NCBI GenBank assembly: GCA_035686205.1
Contig: DASRZQ010000043.1
Location: 1 to 64,000, forward strand
Length of the DNA stretch: 64,000 nucleotides
Origin: CAIWTU01 sp035686205
Lineage (GTDB): Bacteria; Desulfobacterota; Desulfuromonadia; Geobacterales; Geobacteraceae
Reading direction: 5' to 3'
A model generated the notes under the pieces. That model saw nothing but the letters and a program-made list of their open reading frames with translations. It was not told the DNA's origin and did not search any database. Shown here in pieces: positions 59,602-64,000 of the stretch (positions are counted from its first letter, which is position 1; each line of letters begins with the position of its first letter). A program made the translations under genes and the position numbers.

Positions 59602-61689
59602 ATGTCCAACTCGGCGGCCGAAACAATCAAGCTCTCATCGATCAGGAATAACTCCGACGTCTACATGGCGCTTGTTCTGATCGGTATCCTGGCCCTGATG
59701 ATAATTCCCCTGCCGTCGTTCATGCTGGACATATTCCTGGCCGCCAATATTACCGCTGCCCTGGCAATCCTGCTGGTGGGACTTTATACCGTTCAGCCGC
59801 TTGATTTCTCCATTTTCCCCTCGGTCCTTCTCGTTACCACGCTGTTTCGGCTTTCGCTGAATATAGCCTCAACAAGGCTGATCCTGCTGCACGGAAGCGA
59901 AGGGGCGGATGCGGCCGGGAGCGTAATCAAGGCATTCGGCCAGTTTGTCGTCGGCGGCAATTATGTCGTCGGCACGGTAATTTTCCTGATTCTCGTAATC
60001 ATTAATTTTGTCGTAATCACCAAGGGCGCCGGTCGTGTGGCCGAGGTGGCCGCAAGGTTCACCCTCGATTCCATGCCGGGAAAACAGATGGCCATAGATG
60101 CCGACCTGTCGGCCGGCATAATCACCGAGAAGGAAGCTAAAGCCCGACGCGCCAAGGTTTCCAGGGAGGCGGATTTCTACGGCTCCATGGACGGCGCCAG
60201 CAAATTCGTCAGGGGAGATGCGGTTGCCGCCGTGCTGATCACCATGACGAATATTATCGGCGGGTTCGTAATCGGTGTCTGGCAAAAGGGAATGGCGCTG
60301 GAGGACGCGCTGGCGAATTATACGCTGCTGACCATAGGCGAAGGCCTCGTCGCACAGATACCCGCGCTCATCATTTCCACCGCCGCAGGCATCATCGTTA
60401 CCCGTTCCGCCGACGAGAACAATTTCGGCCACGAACTTACCGGACAGTTCCTCAGCTATCCAAAGGCGTTTTTTGTGTCATCGGGCGTCCTGTTTGCTTT
60501 TGCCCTGATTCCGGGGCTCCCCCATTTCGCTTTCTTCCTGCTTTCGGGGGTGGCTTTCCTGGCAGGGAGAATGGCCAGGGAAAAAGCCCAGGTTGTCGAT
60601 GACGGTCAGGTAATTGTCGCGCCCAGGGCGGACGAGGAGGGGACCGACCAGATAGGGTCGATCCGTCCGCTGGACCTGATGGAGCTGGAGGTGGGTTACG
60701 GTCTGGTACCGCTGGTGGATGCCGCCCAGGAAGGGGAACTCCTGGACAGGATCCGCTCAATCAGGAAAAATGTTGCCCAGAAAATGGGTTTTGTCGTACC
60801 GCCCATTCATATCCACGACAACCTGCAGCTTAAGCCCTATGAATATTCAATCCTGATAAGGGGTGCCAGGGTAGGGGGAGGGGACCTGAACGGACAGCTT
60901 CTCGCCATGGATTCCGGCGCCACTTCCGGCCAGATCGAGGGAACGCGCACCACCGAGCCGGTTTTCGGGCTGCCGGCGCTCTGGATCAAGGAGTCGGAAA
61001 AAGAACGGGCGCAGTTGTACGGGTACACGGTTGTTGAGAACACGACAATAATCGCGACGCACATAAGCGAGATAATCAAGAAGTACGGCCATGAACTTGT
61101 GGGAAGGCAGGAATTGCAGCAGCTTCTGGACAACCTTTCCGCGAACTGCCCGAAAGTCGTCGAAGAGCTGGTTCCGTCCCTTCTGAATCTCGGAGCGGTG
61201 CTGAAGGTAATAAAAAACCTGTTAAAAGAGAATGTTTCAATCCGCGACTTCAGGACCATCCTGGAGGTGCTGGCTGATTACGCGGGCTTATCAAAGGACC
61301 CGGACGTGCTGACCGAGTTCGTCCGGCAATCGCTCAGCCGGAACATTGTCGAACAGCTGAAGGGTGATGACGACACGCTCTCGATAATCTGTTTCGACAG
61401 GGAAGTGGAAGAACTCATAGCCGAGTCGGTGCACAATTCGGATCAGGGGAGTTACATCGCCATCGAACCCGGTATCGCGCAGCGCCTGTTAAACAATATG
61501 CGCAAGGCGATGGAAAATTTTAACCAGGCAGGGGCTCCGCCGGTTCTCATCTGTTCGCCGTCGATAAGACGCCATGTCAGCAAGTTTATCGAGAGGTTCA
61601 TTTCGAATCTCGTGGTTCTTTCGCACAACGAGATTCCTTCCAACATAAAAATTCAATCTTTGGGGGCGGTGAATTCTGATGCTTGTTAA
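59602..61689 (+). CDS. flhA: flagellar biosynthesis protein FlhA
   Basis: Largest export-gate subunit. About 695 residues with eight predicted membrane helices in the first 320, including the FHIPEP-type cytoplasmic loop (RFTLDSMPGKQMAIDADLSAGIITEKEAKARRAKVSREADFYGSMDGASKFVRGDA near 150-205), and a cytoplasmic C-terminal substrate-chaperone docking domain. ATG 59602 is supported by the upstream promoter and by family length. It overlaps flhF by 11 bases. Confidence 0.96.
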   Translation: MSNSAAETIKLSSIRNNSDVYMALVLIGILALMIIPLPSFMLDIFLAANITAALAILLVGLYTVQPLDFSIFPSVLLVTTLFRLSLNIASTRLILLHGSEGADAAGSVIKAFGQFVVGGNYVVGTVIFLILVIINFVVITKGAGRVAEVAARFTLDSMPGKQMAIDADLSAGIITEKEAKARRAKVSREADFYGSMDGASKFVRGDAVAAVLITMTNIIGGFVIGVWQKGMALEDALANYTLLTIGEGLVAQIPALIISTAAGIIVTRSADENNFGHELTGQFLSYPKAFFVSSGVLFAFALIPGLPHFAFFLLSGVAFLAGRMAREKAQVVDDGQVIVAPRADEEGTDQIGSIRPLDLMELEVGYGLVPLVDAAQEGELLDRIRSIRKNVAQKMGFVVPPIHIHDNLQLKPYEYSILIRGARVGGGDLNGQLLAMDSGATSGQIEGTRTTEPVFGLPALWIKESEKERAQLYGYTVVENTTIIATHISEIIKKYGHELVGRQELQQLLDNLSANCPKVVEELVPSLLNLGAVLKVIKNLLKENVSIRDFRTILEVLADYAGLSKDPDVLTEFVRQSLSRNIVEQLKGDDDTLSIICFDREVEELIAESVHNSDQGSYIAIEPGIAQRLLNNMRKAMENFNQAGAPPVLICSPSIRRHVSKFIERFISNLVVLSHNEIPSNIKIQSLGAVNSDAC

Positions 61690-63019
61690 AACTTTTCAGG
61701 CTGCCAGCATGTCGGATGCATTGCAGATGGTAAAGGCGGAACTGGGCCCGGAAGCCATGATAATTTCTTCCAGGAAAGAGCGCAGAAGAGGGATCTTCGG
61801 GTATTTCCGAAAACCGGTATTTGAAATAACCGCCACGATTGACGCCCATCACCGCCAGAAGCGTGCAGCGGACAACCCGTATATCCAGCGTAAAGAAAAT
61901 GTGGCCAGCACTCGTGAAGAATTCCAGAAATCGATGCTGGAGCCGCTGGTCCGGGAATTGAGGGAACTGAAGGACCGTGTCGAATCCATGACGACAAGGC
62001 AGGACAGAAACCGGGCGGATGGCAGAAATGTTTCCGCAAATGTGGAATTTCGACCGGAAAAGGTTGCCGGGGCTGAAGACTTCATCTCCATGAAAAATGG
62101 CCGAACTGACATCGAGAAGATCAGGAAGATGCTCATTGATACAGTTGAAGCCAAGCGGAAAAACAAACGACCGGAAGAAATATCCGTCAGCGACATTTCC
62201 GGTGAAGCCACCGTGGAAGAAAAAGCAGAGGCGGCAAATCCCTGCCCGATTCACGAAAAGATTACGTGCGAGCTGAAAGATACCGGGCTGGATGCGGAAA
62301 TATGCGAAAAACTTCTTGCCGCGGCCGGAAGCCTTCCCATAAAAGACGAATCCGTGTCCAGGGCGGCAATCCTTGAAACGCTCGGCGGCATGATAAGGTG
62401 TGCCGGAGCGGTCAGGCTGAAGAAGAACGGCCCGCGCATGATCGCGCTGGTCGGACCGACCGGTGTCGGCAAGACCACTACCGTAGCAAAGCTTGCGGCC
62501 ATGTATGCCCTGAAAAGGAAGGTCAGGGTGGCATTGGTTACAACGGACATATTCAGGGCCGGCGCCGTCGAGCAGCTTAAGACATACGCCGGGATACTGC
62601 GGGTCCCAATGGAGACCGCATCGACGAAAAAAGAGCTGGAGAAGGCGCTGGCGGCCCACTCGGACAAGGACATCATCCTGATAGACACGGCGGGCAAAAG
62701 CGCGAGGGACTGCGGGAAGATCGAGGAACTGTCGGGGCTGTTCACGGGTGACTCGGGTATCGAAAAGCATCTCTGCCTGTCAGCGACGACAAGGGACGAG
62801 GACCTGCAGGATATCGTCAGCCAGTTCAAAAAATTGACCGTGCACAGGGTGTTGTTCACCAAACTGGATGAGAGCCGAAGGCTCGGCTGTATTGCAAACA
62901 TTCCCGTGCGGAATAATATCCCGCTTTCTTACCTGACGAACGGGCAGAGAGTCCCGGAGGATATTGAAACGGCCGGCGGTAAAAAAGTTGCTCAGATGGT
63001 TCTGAGTGCCTGTGAATAA
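61679..63019 (+). CDS. flhF: flagellar biosynthesis GTPase FlhF
   Basis: SRP-type GTPase that sets flagellar number and polar position. The 446 residues have a variable N-terminal basic/helical part, then the NG domain with G1 GPTGVGKTT at 259-267, the TTDIFRAGAVEQL segment near 288, the DTAGKS motif (G3), and the TKLDESRRLG motif (G4) near 398. The FlhG partner that normally follows is absent here; a palindromic element and then fliA follow. ATG overlaps flhA by 11 bases. Confidence 0.94.
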   Translation: MLVKTFQAASMSDALQMVKAELGPEAMIISSRKERRRGIFGYFRKPVFEITATIDAHHRQKRAADNPYIQRKENVASTREEFQKSMLEPLVRELRELKDRVESMTTRQDRNRADGRNVSANVEFRPEKVAGAEDFISMKNGRTDIEKIRKMLIDTVEAKRKNKRPEEISVSDISGEATVEEKAEAANPCPIHEKITCELKDTGLDAEICEKLLAAAGSLPIKDESVSRAAILETLGGMIRCAGAVRLKKNGPRMIALVGPTGVGKTTTVAKLAAMYALKRKVRVALVTTDIFRAGAVEQLKTYAGILRVPMETASTKKELEKALAAHSDKDIILIDTAGKSARDCGKIEELSGLFTGDSGIEKHLCLSATTRDEDLQDIVSQFKKLTVHRVLFTKLDESRRLGCIANIPVRNNIPLSYLTNGQRVPEDIETAGGKKVAQMVLSACE

Positions 63020-63037
63020 AAAGGATAAACTACGTTT

Positions 63038-63165
63038 TATACCAATTTGCAATCAAAAAATTTCAAAATATGCCATGTCGAACGAAGAGAGACATCTTTG
63101 ATAGACGTTTCAAGATTTCTCGCTGGAGCTCGAAATGACAATGAATTGAATGCAACTCGGTACTA
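63038..63165. repeat. MITE-like palindromic element, copy B
   Basis: Near-identical to copy A at 45338 over about 110 bases, with a small deletion in the centre (GATAGACG against GATGAACTCTG). Its end repeats have diverged (TTATACCAATTTGC against GCAACTCGGTACTA), so it is probably older or damaged. It lies 18 bases past the flhF stop and about 38 bases before the fliA ATG. It has no reading frame. Confidence 0.8.
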
Positions 63166-63202
63166 AACGGATATTGGGGATTTCTCCCGGATCGGAGACA
63201 AC

Positions 63203-63952
63203 ATGAACTGTCTTGCCAAGGCATACGCGGAAGAACTGCAGCGCGGGGCTTACCAGTCACGTGACGAACTCATCATGACCCACCTCCCGCTGGTCAAGTT
63301 TATTGTGGGAAGGATATCCGCGAAGCTGCCGACGCACCTGGATCAGCAGGATCTGATGGGTGCGGCCGTAATAGGCCTGATAACCGCCGCGGAACGCTTT
63401 GATCCGACGCGGGGCATCCAGTTCAAGACTTTCGCCGAAAAGCGGATCAGGGGAACCATCATGGATGAGCTCCGTTCCCAGGACTGGCTTCCGCGCGGGA
63501 TCAGGGAGAAATACAAAAAGCTCGAATACGAGTTCAGCCGGCTTGAGCAAAAGCTGAGAAGAAATCCCAACAGCGAGGAAATCGCACTGGCCATGGGCAT
63601 GGAACTGGACGAGTATTTCGAGCTGCTTGAAGAAGTTCACGCCCTTTCATTCGTCAGCCTTGACGAGTTTCTCGAAGACGACGAAGGGACTCCTTTCGGC
63701 CTTCTTGATTTCCTTGCCGACGACAGCGCCGAAAACCCGCAGAACAAGATGATGGCCCAGCAGCTTGTCAAGGCGCTCGGGGACGCTATAGATGCACTGC
63801 CGGACAAGGAACGGCTGGTCGTCACCCTCTATTACTACGAAGAACTGAACCTGAAAGAAATCGGCGAAGTGCTTGACCTGACCGAATCGAGAATATCGCA
63901 GCTGCACAGCCAGGCTATCTTGAGACTGCGGACGAAAATGAAAAACCACTGA
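63203..63952 (+). CDS. fliA: flagellar RNA polymerase sigma factor FliA (sigma-28)
   Basis: Directs late flagellar and chemotaxis genes. The 249 residues show region 2 (LVKFIVGRISAKLPTHLDQQDLMGAAVIGLITAAERFDPTRGIQFKTFAEKRIRGTIMDELRSQDW), region 3 (SRLEQKLRRNPNSEEIALAMGM) and region 4 (ALPDKERLVVTLYYYEELNLKEIGEVLDLTESRISQLHSQAI). The RQDWLPRGIRE wording after region 2 is that of sigma-28 (SQDWLPRG here). ATG 63203 follows CGGAG. The window ends 48 bases after the stop. An anti-sigma FlgM is not in the window. Confidence 0.96.
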   Translation: MNCLAKAYAEELQRGAYQSRDELIMTHLPLVKFIVGRISAKLPTHLDQQDLMGAAVIGLITAAERFDPTRGIQFKTFAEKRIRGTIMDELRSQDWLPRGIREKYKKLEYEFSRLEQKLRRNPNSEEIALAMGMELDEYFELLEEVHALSFVSLDEFLEDDEGTPFGLLDFLADDSAENPQNKMMAQQLVKALGDAIDALPDKERLVVTLYYYEELNLKEIGEVLDLTESRISQLHSQAILRLRTKMKNH

Positions 63953-64000
63953 CCACCCGTCCTGACGGACTCCCTCACCTGATTCCGGAGGGGGCGGAGG

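Overview
The window (about 52% G+C by eye, gene-dense, few strand switches) reads as a flagellated Gram-negative bacterium of the former Deltaproteobacteria (Desulfobacterota; Geobacter/Syntrophus-like). This is inferred from gene content and order, not from a marker phylogeny. Supporting signs are the gap-pgk-tpiA-secG operon, a long PurL with an N-terminal PurS-like region beside a separate PurQ, PyrK/PyrD of the NAD-dependent class 1B type, CheX-type phosphatases next to flagellar genes, and sigma-54-like (-24/-12) promoters before flagellar operons. There is no phage, integrase, transposase gene or CRISPR array.

Layout. 1-3.6 kb (minus strand): tRNA-Leu(GAG), secG, and the lower glycolysis operon gap-pgk-tpiA, read from a good sigma-70 promoter overlapped by an inverted repeat. 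3.9-17.9 kb: an MBL hydrolase and a nucleotide-synthesis block: purB, an mscS-type channel, purL, purQ, purF, pyrE, a YkgJ-type Cys-cluster protein, convergent purM-purN, then rimI-pyrK-pyrD. 17.9-20.1 kb: a cytidylate-kinase-like protein, two small lipoproteins and a 58-residue zinc-ribbon-like protein. 20.2-23.4 kb: the biotin operon bioB-bioD-bioA with a candidate BirA operator over its -35 box. 24-32 kb: clpX, a MoxR/DUF58/transglutaminase operon (the DUF58 gene seems to start at a rare ATT codon), a large TPR protein and a HIT protein. 32-35.8 kb (minus): serA and the agmatine-to-putrescine pair aguA-aguB.

36.3-42.3 kb: a signalling island directly before the flagellar genes: a PAS histidine kinase, a 79-residue protein of unknown function, a CheY, a CheX, a CheX-like domain fused to a receiver that has lost its phospho-acceptor aspartate, and a secreted TPR protein. 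42.5-64 kb: a long flagellar cluster, flgB-flgC-fliE-fliF-fliG-fliH-fliI-fliJ-motE-like-fliK-flgD-(small flagellar operon protein)-flgE | fliL-fliM-fliN-fliO-fliP-fliQ-fliR-flhB | flhA-flhF-fliA. It encodes the rod base, MS ring, C ring, export apparatus and ATPase, hook, and sigma-28.

Five sites fitting the sigma-54 consensus lie before the histidine kinase, the secreted TPR gene, flgB, fliL and flhA. They divide the region into a plausible sigma-54 regulon and also settle several start codons. Three families of non-coding palindromic repeats are scattered in gaps between genes. The clearest is a 129-bp MITE-like element with perfect 13-bp terminal inverted repeats after fliF, with a near-identical copy after flhF and a decayed relative after flhB.
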